The notes: generated by a model from the letters alone, not told the origin. Positions 24,843-33,687 are shown, numbered from the stretch's first letter. The stretch: DNA of 64,000 nt from Kitasatospora setae KM-6054 (GCF_000269985.1 NC_016109.1:7591001-7655000), one strand, 5' to 3'. Program-made: numbers and translations.

Positions 24843-25355
24843 TCAGTCCGCCAGCGGCTTCGACATGTAGACCGCCCGCCGCCCGTAGGACGCCGGCACG
24901 GCGACCTCCCGGTGCGCGCGGTAGCCGTAGAAGCGCAGCAGGATGTCGGAGCCGCGCACCGCGACCATCGACACCTGCGCGAAGCCCGCCTCCACGGCCC
25001 GCGCCTGCACGTGCTCCATCAGGTTCGCGGCCAGCTCCCGGCCGCGCAGCTCCTCGGCCAGCACCAGGTCGTGGACGTGCAGGTTGTCCGAGGCGAACGC
25101 CCCGGCCTCCGCGACGGCCAGGTCCGGGCAGCGCAGCGGCGGGTACGGCAGACTCAGCAGGTAGCCGCGGACGGCGCCGGTGTCGCGCTGCTCCAGCACG
25201 AAGCAGGTCTCCGGCGAGCAGGCGACCCGGGACCGCAGTGCCTGCTCGCCCTCGGAGAGGCCGTCGGCCGCGTAGGCGTCGTGCTCCAGCGCGACCACGG
25301 CGTCCCAGTCCCCGTCGGCCAGTCGCCGGATCAGGAACTCCCCGTCCCCGCTCAC
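24843..25355 (-). CDS. GNAT-family N-acetyltransferase
   Basis: A 170-residue GNAT-fold protein: FLIRRLADGDWDAVVALE at the N-terminus, a central strand with HDLVLAEELRGRELAANL matching the acetyl-CoA-binding loop, and a C-terminal FYGYRAHREV. It should acetylate a small amine or another nucleophile. The GTG start overlaps the stop of the DUF6271-like gene, so the two are co-translated. Possible roles are modification of the metabolite or of a biosynthetic amine. Confidence 0.8.
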   Translation of the reverse strand: MSGDGEFLIRRLADGDWDAVVALEHDAYAADGLSEGEQALRSRVACSPETCFVLEQRDTGAVRGYLLSLPYPPLRCPDLAVAEAGAFASDNLHVHDLVLAEELRGRELAANLMEHVQARAVEAGFAQVSMVAVRGSDILLRFYGYRAHREVAVPASYGRRAVYMSKPLAD

Positions 25356-26656
25356 CCGGCGAGCCCCCGCTCGCGGGCGGCGGCCACCATCGGCGCCCAG
25401 CCCTCGATCAGCGCGGCCCAGCGGATCGCGTCCTCGCGCGCCTCGTCCAGCAGCTGCTGCCGCTGCCCGGCCACCACGTCCGCCAGCTCGGCGTACTTGC
25501 CGCCCAGCTTGCGGTAGAGGCGGTCCACCTCGTCCAGGCACTGCTCGTTGGTGTCCCGCTCCAGGTCGATGGTGCTGCGCACCAGGCCGAGGATCGGCTC
25601 GACCCGCAGCTCGTGCCGCTCGTCCAGCAGGTCGCGGCCGAGGTCGATCATCTGGCCGTAGACCGGGTACAGGTACAGCATCGAGAGCAGCATCTTCACG
25701 AAGCGCAGCTGGTACGAGACGAACCCGGCGCCGACCCGGCGCTCCGGCGTGTAGTAGTTGACGATGTGCCGCTTGTGGATGACGGCGGGCAGCTTGGCGT
25801 GCACCAGCGCGTGCAGCAGCGCGTAGTCGGCGCCGATCGTGCGCAGCGAGGGCACCAGCGGCAGCACCTCGTAACCCCGGTGGTCGATGGCGACGTTGCA
25901 CATGTAGACGTCCCAGATGTCCGGCACGCCGAGCACCGAGTCCGCCGGGTCGAACGAGTCGTGCTCGGCGCCCTTGAAGGAGATCTCGACCATCGCGTCC
26001 TGCTGCTCCCGGGTCCACACCCGCGGGGTCCACAGCCGCACCAGGTCCCGGTAGACCTCCGGGTCGAGCTCGTTGATCTCGCCGATGTCCACGTTGAGCT
26101 CGCCCATGAAGGACGCGCTGACCAGCATCACCGGCTTCTCCGCGTCCGCCGGGTCCAGCTCGGAGCGGGCCACCCCGGCCAGCGCCTCGCCGGCCGGCTT
26201 GCCGAGCGACAGCAGCTCGTGGTGGATCGGGAACATCTTCGCGCCGTCGACGACCTGGTAGTCGAAGTCGTCGTTGCGCAGGTGCGCCGAGGTGCAGCCG
26301 AGGGCGGCCGCGCCCAGGAAGATCCGGTTGACGCAGGAGCCGTACGCGACGTCCGACGGCAGCATCAGGTCGAGCATCAGCTCGGGGTCGGCGCTGCCCG
26401 AGCGCCGCGCCACGTCGAGGAAGAACGCGCGCTGCGCCTCGTTGCCGAGGTGGTGGACGAACACGCCGGGGGCGGGGACCAGCGCGGCCACCGCGTCCGC
26501 GTTCTTCGCGAACTCGGCGTCCACGGTGGTGTCCAGGACGAGGAGGTGGACCTCGGCCCCGAACGTCTCGACGGCGTAGGCCGCCTCCTCGGCGAGGTCC
26601 ACGATGGTGCCGGGACAGGCCCGCATGGTGGGCAGGGCGAGGCAGACTCGTTGCAT
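25352..26656 (-). CDS. DUF6271-like protein of unknown function
   Basis: A 434-residue protein that matches, as I recall it, the actinobacterial family called DUF6271. It begins VCLALPTMRACPGTI and contains LRNDDFDYQVVDG, FPIHHELLSLGK and IHKRHIVNYYTPERR. The N-terminal alternation of strands with conserved Asp residues would suit a GT-A-like nucleotide-sugar fold, but this is only a guess. It is first in an operon with the GNAT gene, under a promoter region that carries a DasR-like site. Confidence 0.7.
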   Translation of the reverse strand: MQRVCLALPTMRACPGTIVDLAEEAAYAVETFGAEVHLLVLDTTVDAEFAKNADAVAALVPAPGVFVHHLGNEAQRAFFLDVARRSGSADPELMLDLMLPSDVAYGSCVNRIFLGAAALGCTSAHLRNDDFDYQVVDGAKMFPIHHELLSLGKPAGEALAGVARSELDPADAEKPVMLVSASFMGELNVDIGEINELDPEVYRDLVRLWTPRVWTREQQDAMVEISFKGAEHDSFDPADSVLGVPDIWDVYMCNVAIDHRGYEVLPLVPSLRTIGADYALLHALVHAKLPAVIHKRHIVNYYTPERRVGAGFVSYQLRFVKMLLSMLYLYPVYGQMIDLGRDLLDERHELRVEPILGLVRSTIDLERDTNEQCLDEVDRLYRKLGGKYAELADVVAGQRQQLLDEAREDAIRWAALIEGWAPMVAAARERGLAG

Positions 26657-27200
26657 GGTGTGGGAATCTCCGTCTGATCGTCAGATGCGGGGCGGCGCCC
26701 GGCGGTCGAGCGGGGAGGGGCGGCCGCGGCGGCAGCGTGGAGGGCCTGGTCACCTCACAGTGGACTAGACCACAAGGGGAGTGTCAACGAACCGCCCGCG
26801 GCCCGTCCCCGCCGCCCGCCGACACTGCCCGATGGGGCAGCCGGCCCCGCTCCGGCGGTCCCGGGGAGCGCCGGGGAGCCCCGGGGGCGCCCGGCCCGCC
26901 CGGAATCCGGCCGGTATTCGTCCGCGCCCGGTCCGGGCCGCCTTCCGCGACCGAAGTCCGGTGAACCCGAACCCGTTCCGGTCGATTGATCCACTGAACG
27001 GCTATTCGAGACTTGGCCGCCCCCGTCGAAATAGATCCGTGATGATCGTTGCACAGCCTGCGGCGGATATCTCGGGAAGATAACGGATTTGCGGCGGAGT
27101 TGTTCGCGACGGGCACCCGCCCGCGAATTCGACCGGCCCCCGGCCCGCCCGCCGACCCGGCCAGCCGACCCGCCCCCGACCCGTCCTCGGCCCGCCCCCG
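26657..27200. promoter_or_regulatory. Intergenic promoter region upstream of the DUF6271-like gene
   Basis: 544 bp between two minus-strand genes, with no convincing gene. On the minus strand a perfect -35 hexamer TTGACA lies at 26787-26782; -10 candidates with 14- to 18-bp spacing (TAGTCC, TCCACT) are weak. A DasR-like palindrome overlaps this spacer. The part near 27000-27080 is unusually A/T-rich for this genome and may hold a second promoter or the 3' end of the SARP transcript. Confidence 0.5.
26759..26774. promoter_or_regulatory. DasR-like operator (dre-like site)
   Basis: AGTGGACTAGACCACA matches the published dre consensus A(C/G)TGGTCTAGACCA(C/G)T at 14 of 16 positions by my count. 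It overlaps the -10 side of the promoter for the DUF6271-like gene, so binding would repress it. DasR is the GlcNAc-responsive GntR regulator of streptomycetes. Confidence 0.5.
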
Positions 27201-30140
27201 CTACGCCAGGCAGGCCCGCCCGCGGTCGTGCTCCCCGAGGTCGAACAGCGCCCGCCCGATCGCGGCCAGCGCGTTCGCCCGGCGGTGCTCCAGGCCGACC
27301 TTCCGGGCGATCGCCAGCGCCTGCTCGGCCGCCTCCAGCGCCTGCTCCGGCCGCCCCGCCGCCCGGCACGACTCGGCCAGGCCCACCAGCACGCCCGGCA
27401 CCCGGTCCCAGGCGCCGAGCGTCCGCAGCGCCGCCAGGCACTCCCGGTAGTCCTCGCACGCCGCCTCGAACCGGCCCAGTTCGTGCAGCGCCGTCGCCCG
27501 CGCGTACAGCATGTGCACCTGCCCGACGAAGTCGCCCAGCCCCTTGAACGCGGCCAGGCTCCGCTCGGCCCGGCGCCGCGCCGACTCCGCCCGGCCCACC
27601 GCGAGGTCCGCCAGCGCCGCCATCCCCTCCACGAAGGCGTGCGCGGACGGGTTGCCCAGCTCCGCGCTCAACGCCACCGCCTCCTCGCAGCGGGCCGCCA
27701 CCTCCTCGTCCGCGCCGTGCGGGATCCCGGTCAGCGCCAGCACGATCAGCGCGCCCGGCAGCAGCGCCGCCTGCCCCGTCCGCCGGGCCAGCGCCACCAC
27801 CCGGACCGCCTCGGCCCGCGCCTGGCTGGTGCGCTGGAACTCCCGCTGCGCCCACATCAGCGTGTACCGGGCCCGCACCTCGGCCTCCGCCAGGCCCGCC
27901 GCCTGCGCGGCCCCGGCCACCCGCCCGGCCAGCTCGCACAGCTCCGGCACCGCCATGCCCAGGTCGATCAGCTGGATCAGCACCAGCGTCAGGTCCGCGA
28001 CCACCGCCAGCGGCCCCTCCGGGTCCCGGACGGCCTGCCCGGCGACCGCCAGCACGGCGGCGACCTCCTGCCGGATCCAGCGCAGCCCCTCGGCGGGCCC
28101 GGCGAACTCCGGCTCGGGCACCTCCGCCGCCACCAGGTCCGGGAACGGGTAGCCCGGCCGCACCACCCGGTACAGGCCCGCCACCGCCGCCAGGTAGTGC
28201 CGCAGCAGCCGCTCGACGGCCGCCCGCCCGGCCGCCTCCCCGTCCACCTCCCGGACCAGCTCGCGGGCGAACAGCCGCAGCAGGTCGTGGTACTGGTAGC
28301 GGCCCGGGAACGGGCAGGACAGCAGCCCCAGGTCGGTCAGCGACTCCGCCAGCCGCTCCGCCGCCGGCTCCGGCAGCTCCAGCAGCACCGCGGCCGCCGC
28401 CGAGGACACCCCGGGGCCGTCCGCCAGCGACAGCAGCCGGAACGCCCGCGCCGCCTCCGGGTCCAACTGGTCGTAGCTGAGCCGGAACGACGCCGCCACC
28501 GCCAGCTCCCCGGTCGCCAGCTCGGCCAGCCGCCGCCGCTCCGACGCCAGCCGGTCCGCCATGTGCGACAGCTGCCAGGCCGGCCGGGCCGCCAGCCGGG
28601 ACGCCGCCGTCCGCACCGCCAGCGGCAGGAACCCGCAGGCCGCCGCCACCCGCCGGGCCGCCGCCGGCTCGGCCGCCACCCGGGCCTCCCCGGCGATCGC
28701 CGTCAGCAGCCGCACCGACTCCTCCGCCGACAGCGGCTCCAGCCCGACCTGCCGGGTCATCGGCATCCCCGCCAGCCAGGCCCGGCTGGTCACCAGCACC
28801 GCGCACGACCGGCTCCCCGGCAGCAGCGGACCGACCTGCCGGCTGTCCCGCGCGTCGTCCAGCACGATCAGCACCCGCAGGCCCGCCAGCCGCGACCGGA
28901 ACAGCGCGGCCCGCTCCGCGGTCCCCTGCGGGACCGCCGCGTCGGCCACCCCCAGCGCGCCCAGGAAACCCGCCAGCACCTCGCCCGGATCGGCCGGGAA
29001 CGCCCCCGCGCCGCGCAGGTTCACGTACAGCTGGCCATCCGGGTACTGCCCGCCCACCGCGTGCGCCACGTGCACCGCCAGCGTCGACTTGCCCACCCCG
29101 CCCAGGCCCGACACCCCCACCACCGGCATCGTCGGACCGTCCGGCGCCAGGTCCGCGCAGAGCGCCGCGCACAGCTCGTCCCGGCCCGTGTAGTCCGAGA
29201 TGTCGGCGGGCAGCTGGGCCGGCGGCACCAGCACCACCCCGGCCGCACCGCCCCCCGGCCCGCCCGCACCGCCCGCACCGCCCCCCGGCTCGAACACCGG
29301 CGCGGGCTCCGCGACCGGCGCCGCCAGCCGCGGGTCACCCGACAGCACCCCCAGGTGCAGCTCGCGCAGCCGCGGCCCCGGGTCCACCCCCAACTGCTCC
29401 ACCAGCGTCCGCCGGGCGTCCGCGTACACGCCCAGCGCCTCGGCCTGCCGCCCGCTGCGGTACAGCGCCAGCATCAGCAGCTCGCGCATCGGTTCCAGCA
29501 GCGGGTACTGGCTGACCCAGACGGTCAGCTCGCCGATCACGTCCGCGTGCCGCCCCGCCTCCAACTCGGCCTCCAGCCACGCCTGGACGGCGTTCAGCCG
29601 GCGCTCCACCAGCCGCGCCCGGTGCGCCTGGGCGAACGGCCCCGGCAGCCCGGCCAGCGGCTCGCCGTGCCACAGCCCGCACGCCTCCCGCAGCAGCCCG
29701 AGCGCCCCCGCCGGATCCCCCGCCGCCCGGGCCCGGCCCGCCGCCGCCACCCGGTTCTCGAACACCTCGGCGTCCACCCGGTCCGCCGGCAGCCGCAGCA
29801 CGTAGCCGCTGCCCGAGGAGACCAGCACCGTCGGCTGCGCCCGGTCCGCCGCCCGGGCCGGCTCCAGCACCCGGCGCAGCCGCGACACGTACGTCCGCAC
29901 CACCGTCGCCGCCCGGGCCGGCGGCTCCTCCCACAGCGCGTCGAGCAGCTCGTCGACCGACACGATCCGGCGGGCCCGCAGCGCCAGCGCGGTCAGCAGC
30001 GCCCGCTGCTGCGGCGGTCCGAGCTCCAACTCGCGCTCCCCGCGCCAGGCCTGCACCGGCCCCAGCAGGCCCAGCCGCAGCGGCTCCCCGCCGTCCGGTT
30101 CCGGGACCGACGTACCGCGGGGCTCTCCGATTTCCGTCAT
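27201..30140 (-). CDS. Large SARP/AfsR-type transcriptional regulator
   Basis: A 979-residue regulator. An OmpR-like winged-helix domain (roughly residues 20-110, beginning LRLGLLGPVQAWRGERELEL) is followed by a bacterial transcriptional activation domain (about 115-260), an NB-ARC ATPase (VSGLGGVGKSTLAVHVA, IVLDDARD, LVTSR) and C-terminal TPR-type helices. This is the AfsR layout. It should bind direct heptameric repeats and activate biosynthetic promoters. I chose the ATG at 30140; the frame upstream lacks coding character. Between the BTAD and NB-ARC is a Gly/Ala-rich linker. It is the probable pathway-specific activator of the cluster. Confidence 0.9.
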   Translation of the reverse strand: MTEIGEPRGTSVPEPDGGEPLRLGLLGPVQAWRGERELELGPPQQRALLTALALRARRIVSVDELLDALWEEPPARAATVVRTYVSRLRRVLEPARAADRAQPTVLVSSGSGYVLRLPADRVDAEVFENRVAAAGRARAAGDPAGALGLLREACGLWHGEPLAGLPGPFAQAHRARLVERRLNAVQAWLEAELEAGRHADVIGELTVWVSQYPLLEPMRELLMLALYRSGRQAEALGVYADARRTLVEQLGVDPGPRLRELHLGVLSGDPRLAAPVAEPAPVFEPGGGAGGAGGPGGGAAGVVLVPPAQLPADISDYTGRDELCAALCADLAPDGPTMPVVGVSGLGGVGKSTLAVHVAHAVGGQYPDGQLYVNLRGAGAFPADPGEVLAGFLGALGVADAAVPQGTAERAALFRSRLAGLRVLIVLDDARDSRQVGPLLPGSRSCAVLVTSRAWLAGMPMTRQVGLEPLSAEESVRLLTAIAGEARVAAEPAAARRVAAACGFLPLAVRTAASRLAARPAWQLSHMADRLASERRRLAELATGELAVAASFRLSYDQLDPEAARAFRLLSLADGPGVSSAAAAVLLELPEPAAERLAESLTDLGLLSCPFPGRYQYHDLLRLFARELVREVDGEAAGRAAVERLLRHYLAAVAGLYRVVRPGYPFPDLVAAEVPEPEFAGPAEGLRWIRQEVAAVLAVAGQAVRDPEGPLAVVADLTLVLIQLIDLGMAVPELCELAGRVAGAAQAAGLAEAEVRARYTLMWAQREFQRTSQARAEAVRVVALARRTGQAALLPGALIVLALTGIPHGADEEVAARCEEAVALSAELGNPSAHAFVEGMAALADLAVGRAESARRRAERSLAAFKGLGDFVGQVHMLYARATALHELGRFEAACEDYRECLAALRTLGAWDRVPGVLVGLAESCRAAGRPEQALEAAEQALAIARKVGLEHRRANALAAIGRALFDLGEHDRGRACLA

Positions 30141-30551
30141 CGTCAGACGGTAGCGGTCCCCGGTAACGGACCGGTGCGCCGGGGCGGGTGCAATTCCACC
30201 GCCGGGGCCCGATCCCGCCCTCCGCCGCTCCGCCCGCATTCGATTCCGCCGCGCCGCGGATCGCCCCCGCCGGGCCGGAATAAGAAAAATCCGCCCGCCC
30301 GCACGGGAACCGATGAGGTGCGTATGCGTCCGTCAATCTTTTATTGACCGGAGGCGGATAGCGTGGCCCCCGGTGCACAGGTCCGCCGGCCCTCCGGCGG
30401 ACACGGGAGCTCCCGCGGTGCCAGCCGGGCCGCAGGAGGAGGAGAGACGGCGTCGTGTGCGGACGACGCCAGCCGACCGGTTCAAGACGGTGCGCCGCCG
30501 CCTGTGGGGGGCGGCGGAGCCCCGTCGAGCGCAACGAAAGGAATCCACGCC
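30141..30551. promoter_or_regulatory. Divergent regulator promoter region
   Basis: 411 bp between the SARP gene and the LuxR-type gene. It carries an A/T-rich inverted repeat, gtcaat (30332-30337) and attgac (30343-30348), with a 5-base spacer of c and t. A GTG at 30363 has a good GGAGG, but the frame from there to 30551 lacks third-position G/C bias, so I treat it as leader. Confidence 0.5.
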
Positions 30552-31286
30552 GTGCTTCAGTACGCCGACGACGTCCGCGCGACGACGACCCGAACGATCC
30601 CGAACCAGACTGCCCGAAAGGTCCCCGCGCAGACCGCCCGAACGGTCCAGGCGCAGACCGCCCGGCCGATCCCGGTCGCCGTCCACGCCCTCGACCCGCT
30701 CTCCCGGGCCGGAGTCGTCAGCCACCTCCGGCAGTGTCCGGAGATCACCCTCCTCGACGACGACGACCAGCCGGCCGGCACCCGGGTGGCCCTGCTGGTC
30801 GCCGACACCTTCGACGAGGCGGCGCTGGCCGGCCTCTCCCGCCTGGTCAAGGCCGACCGGACCCGGGTGGTCCTGGTCCTCGACCGGATCCAGGAACCCG
30901 AACTCCTCAACGTGGTCTCACTCGGCGTCACCACCATCCTGTGGCGCCGCGAAGTCACCGGCGAACGCCTCCGCCAGGCCGTCCGCACCGCCGCCCGCGG
31001 CCACGGCGACCTGCCCCCCGACCTGCTCGGCAAACTGATCGGCTGCATGGGCCGCCAACGCACCGGCGACACCCCGGAGACCGGCCCCGCCGACTACGGC
31101 ATGCTCCCCCGCGAGGTCGACGTGCTCCGCCTCGTCGCCGACGGCATGGACACCGGCGAGATCGCCGTCAAACTCCTCTACTCGGAGCGCACCATCAAGA
31201 ACATCATCCACACCGTCACCACCCGCTTCCAACTCCGCAACCGCGCCCACGCGGTGGCCTACGCCCTCCGCGAGGGCTACATCTAG
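30552..31286 (+). CDS. LuxR-type (NarL-like) transcriptional regulator
   Basis: A 244-residue regulator with a C-terminal LuxR helix-turn-helix: LPREVDVLRLVADGMDTGEI followed by SERTIKNIIHTVTTRF. The N-terminal half resembles a response-regulator receiver (VAVHALDPLSRAGVVSHL, then VALLVADT), but I do not see a clear phospho-acceptor Asp and Lys pair, so it is likely an atypical receiver. The GTG at 30552 has AAAGGA upstream; the longer GTG at 30363 is the alternative. It is divergent from the SARP gene and may control it or be controlled with it. Confidence 0.85.
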   Translation: MLQYADDVRATTTRTIPNQTARKVPAQTARTVQAQTARPIPVAVHALDPLSRAGVVSHLRQCPEITLLDDDDQPAGTRVALLVADTFDEAALAGLSRLVKADRTRVVLVLDRIQEPELLNVVSLGVTTILWRREVTGERLRQAVRTAARGHGDLPPDLLGKLIGCMGRQRTGDTPETGPADYGMLPREVDVLRLVADGMDTGEIAVKLLYSERTIKNIIHTVTTRFQLRNRAHAVAYALREGYI

Positions 31287-31290
31287 ACCC

Positions 31291-31347
31291 GCGGAACCGC
31301 CGGCCCGGACGTCGGCCGGGTCCTCCGCGCTCCGGTGCCGGTTCCGC
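31291..31347. terminator. Possible branched terminator hairpin
   Basis: Outer arms gcggaaccg (31291-31299) and cggttccgc (31339-31347) pair perfectly and enclose an inner stem ccggcc/ggccgg (31300-31305 with 31314-31319). It begins five bases after the LuxR-type gene stop. Confidence 0.45.
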
Positions 31348-32020
31348 CTCCTGCCCCTTCCACACGATGCCCTTCACCCCGGCCGGATCGGAGGGCAGGC
31401 CGGCCCGTGCCCGGCGGGCAGGTGTCCGAGGGAAGTGCGGCCCGGAAGGCAGGCCGTCGCCGCGGGACACCGGTGCGTGCTGGACACCGGTACCGACTCG
31501 GCCGCGAGCGGGGCCGATGACGGTGCACAAGCGCGCGAACAGGTCGGGGCGGACGACGGCGTCCGCCCCGCCGACCGCGGGGAGCAGCGGTTCGTGGTCC
31601 CCGTCGTGGACGGGGTCGGCCCGCACGAGCTGCGGCAGCGGATCCGGCAGTCCGTCGATGGTGATGTCCTGGTGGCCGCCGTAGGCACCCGTGTAGTGGG
31701 CGGCGCGTTCCCGGCAGCGTCCGGCCGCGAGCGGATCACCGCGGCCGTCCGATGAACGGACTCGGGTGTCGGGCCAGCCCTTCGAGTGACATCCGGCCGG
31801 TCGTGGAGGCGGCTACCAGGGGAGCCCTCCCCGCGTCGACGTCCCGCGGCAAGCCGAGGGCGGCGGCGGTGAAACGCGGCCAGGCGCGGTAGGAGCCGGG
31901 GCCCTCCGGGCTGGGGAGGAGCGAGGACGGGTGCCGCCGGCCGACGTGGTGCCCGGGGGTGTCGCGGGCGGAGTCGGCATCGCGCGGGAGGGGGACGGCC
32001 GCGCCCGCGTCCGCGCCCGC
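31348..32020. other. Gap between cluster and accessory island, no confident gene
   Basis: 673 bp with no gene I can support. A minus-strand frame around 31490-31720 has G/C-biased third positions and a protein-like composition (GGHQDITIDGLPDPLPQL), but it runs into low-complexity sequence with no plausible start or domain, so at most it is a decayed fragment. Confidence 0.35.
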
Positions 32021-32302
32021 TCAGAACGCGAACGCCTCCTGGACGCATTCGGCCGGCCGGTGGAGTTCCATGGAGTAGACCGGGTGTTCGTCCACCCCGA
32101 GCGCACGCATCAGTTCGATGGTCGGGATCCGGTAGCGCCCGCCCACCCGCAGCACGGGGCAGGGGAAGACCTGGCGCCGGAGCATCCGGTAGACGGTGGC
32201 GGGGCAGACACCGAGCGCACGGGCCGCCGTTCGCACGTCCACCACGGTCGGCAGCTCGAACATCTCGACGAAGCTGAGGGGACTCCGCGGGCCGGTGCTC
32301 AC
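32021..32302 (-). CDS. Excisionase-like helix-turn-helix protein
   Basis: A 93-residue DNA-binding protein of the MerR-like/excisionase HTH type: VRTAARALGVCPATVYRML followed by VLRVGGRYRIPTIELMRAL. The GTG start overlaps the stop of the upstream unknown gene (GTGA). Proteins of this kind act as excisionases or small regulators in integrative elements; no integrase is present in the window, so its mobile origin is only suggested. It marks the left end of the accessory island. Confidence 0.75.
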   Translation of the reverse strand: MSTGPRSPLSFVEMFELPTVVDVRTAARALGVCPATVYRMLRRQVFPCPVLRVGGRYRIPTIELMRALGVDEHPVYSMELHRPAECVQEAFAF

Positions 32303-33060
32303 CAGTGCCTCCCGGTACGGCGCGCGGACGCGGTGATGACGGACGCGGGGCGGGGTGCCTGGCGCGGGTGCCGGTTCTCGGGTGCGGCGGACCCGCCGGC
32401 GAGGCGGCGGAGAGCCTCTCGACCGAGGTGGTCGGCGGGGAAGGTGAAGCGCAGCGGGGTGCGCAGGCCGGCGGGTCCGTCCGGGCGGCTGATCTCCACC
32501 TCCGTGCCGTTGTGTCGCGCCGGGGGCTCGGGTTCCTCGTACGGGGTCAGCCGGGAGTCGTCCCCGAGGTTCTCCAGGAACGCGGAAGCGGTTTCCTTGA
32601 GACCGGTGCGGGCGAGCCGCCACGCGTTGCCGCGCGCGGCCTTGAGGAGCTGTTCGGCGGGGGGCGGCGCGGCGGGGTCGGCGGTGCGCAGTTCGGCGAG
32701 CAGGGTGAGCGCCATCTCCGCCTCGATGTCGGCCCGGTCCGCGCGCAGCCGGCGGCAGATGCGGTAGGCGGTGGGGGAGAGTCGGGGCAGCATCAGCCAG
32801 ACCAGCAGGAGCCGGTGACCGCCCGTCGCCCCGGTGTCGGTGGCCGCGGCCAGTACCGCCGCCCGCCAGATCGCGGCGGTCGGCTCGGGTTCCGGGGCCG
32901 GGCCGTAGAGAGCGGCCAGGGCGTCGTCGGGGGTGAGGGAGAGCGGGGGTCCGCCGGCATCGGGTGACGGCACCGTCAGCCGCACGTCCTCCTGGGCGCG
33001 GGGGTTGGCGAAGTACCTGGCCACGGCAGCGAACACGCTGCTGGGAGCGACAGCCGTCAT
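32299..33060 (-). CDS. Hypothetical protein coupled to the HTH gene
   Basis: A 253-residue protein I do not recognise. The middle (LSPTAYRICRRLRADRADIE, then AEMALTLLAEL) is helical and slightly sigma-like in texture, and the C-terminal 40 residues are basic and Ala/Arg-rich. Its ATG at 33060 is preceded by AGAAAGGAC. It is translationally coupled to the HTH protein, so they probably work together, for example as regulator and partner. Confidence 0.6.
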   Translation of the reverse strand: MTAVAPSSVFAAVARYFANPRAQEDVRLTVPSPDAGGPPLSLTPDDALAALYGPAPEPEPTAAIWRAAVLAAATDTGATGGHRLLLVWLMLPRLSPTAYRICRRLRADRADIEAEMALTLLAELRTADPAAPPPAEQLLKAARGNAWRLARTGLKETASAFLENLGDDSRLTPYEEPEPPARHNGTEVEISRPDGPAGLRTPLRFTFPADHLGREALRRLAGGSAAPENRHPRQAPRPASVITASARRTGRHW

Positions 33061-33303
33061 TGCTGTCCTTTCTCGCTTCACTGAGGGTGAGGGGATCGGG
33101 AAGGGGCGGGGGCATCTGGATTCGGGCATACCGGCAATAAGGGGCATTGCGGGAAGCTGCCCCATGCGCCCCACTTTTGTACGGAGTTGCTGTGCTTTCG
33201 GCATGGCGCGGTACGGCACGACCGCGTCCGCCCGGTACTCGGGCGGACCGCGGCCGCCGCGGCCGGGTGCCCGCCCGGAAGAGGGCACCCGGCGGTCAGG
33301 GGC

Positions 33304-33459
33304 TCAGCCGCCGGCGGGCGACGGCGCCTCCGGCTCGACCTCGGGCGGTTCCGCGATGGTCTCCGGCTCGGCCGTTCCGGTCGAACGGTGCTTGAGGGGC
33401 GGGTAGTCGGAAGGCCGCTTGCGGCGGAACTGGTGACGGTTGCGCTGACGGTTGCCCAT
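33304..33459 (-). CDS. Small basic/acidic protein, 51 residues
   Basis: A short gene with a clear AAAGG ribosome site 8 bases before its ATG at 33459. The first half is strongly basic (MGNRQRNRHQFRRKRP) and the second half acidic and Pro/Glu-rich (EPPEVEPEAPSPAGG). It is divergent from the SARP-STAND regulator. No family recognised. It could be a small nucleic-acid-binding or regulatory protein. Confidence 0.45.
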   Translation of the reverse strand: MGNRQRNRHQFRRKRPSDYPPLKHRSTGTAEPETIAEPPEVEPEAPSPAGG

Positions 33460-33552
33460 GGACGCGCCTTTCTGCGTGAAGGGTTCTCTGCCTCTCCCGG
33501 GGAGCGGCTGGTGCAATCGTGCCCGGCTGTCGAGCACGGTGGAGGAGCCGAA

Positions 33553-33581
33553 GCTGAGGAGGAGCTGAGGCGGTACTGAGG
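33553..33581 (+). promoter_or_regulatory. SARP-type heptamer repeats at 11-bp spacing
   Basis: GCTGAGG (33553-33559), GCTGAGG (33564-33570) and ACTGAGG (33575-33581) start exactly 11 bp apart. SARP regulators bind direct heptamers spaced by 11 bp next to the -10 region. They lie about 107 bp upstream of the STAND regulator start, which itself has a SARP-like N-terminus, so self-activation is plausible. Confidence 0.6.
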
Positions 33582-33687
33582 GGGCGTGAAGGAGTGAATT
33601 CGTGCGGGCCGGGCGCCGGGTGTGCGCAGAATCCGACGGGCACCGCGAAAGTGGCCGCCGTCGATGGGTGATGAGGGAGGGGCGGGC

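Noticed and set aside
27228-30347. Very long open frame on the plus strand opposite the SARP gene
   Set aside because: It is the mirror frame of a GC-rich gene: dominated by Arg, Pro, Gln and His, with no domains. The minus-strand frame has clear SARP, NB-ARC and TPR motifs.
30363-30551. Longer N-terminus for the LuxR-type regulator
   Set aside because: GTG 30363 has a good ribosome site, but codon third positions show no G/C bias there and the sequence is low complexity, so I kept GTG 30552.
31435-31755. Plus-strand 106-codon frame after the LuxR-type gene
   Set aside because: The opposite frame is equally G/C-biased, neither has a domain or ribosome site, and the frame could be chance in this DNA.
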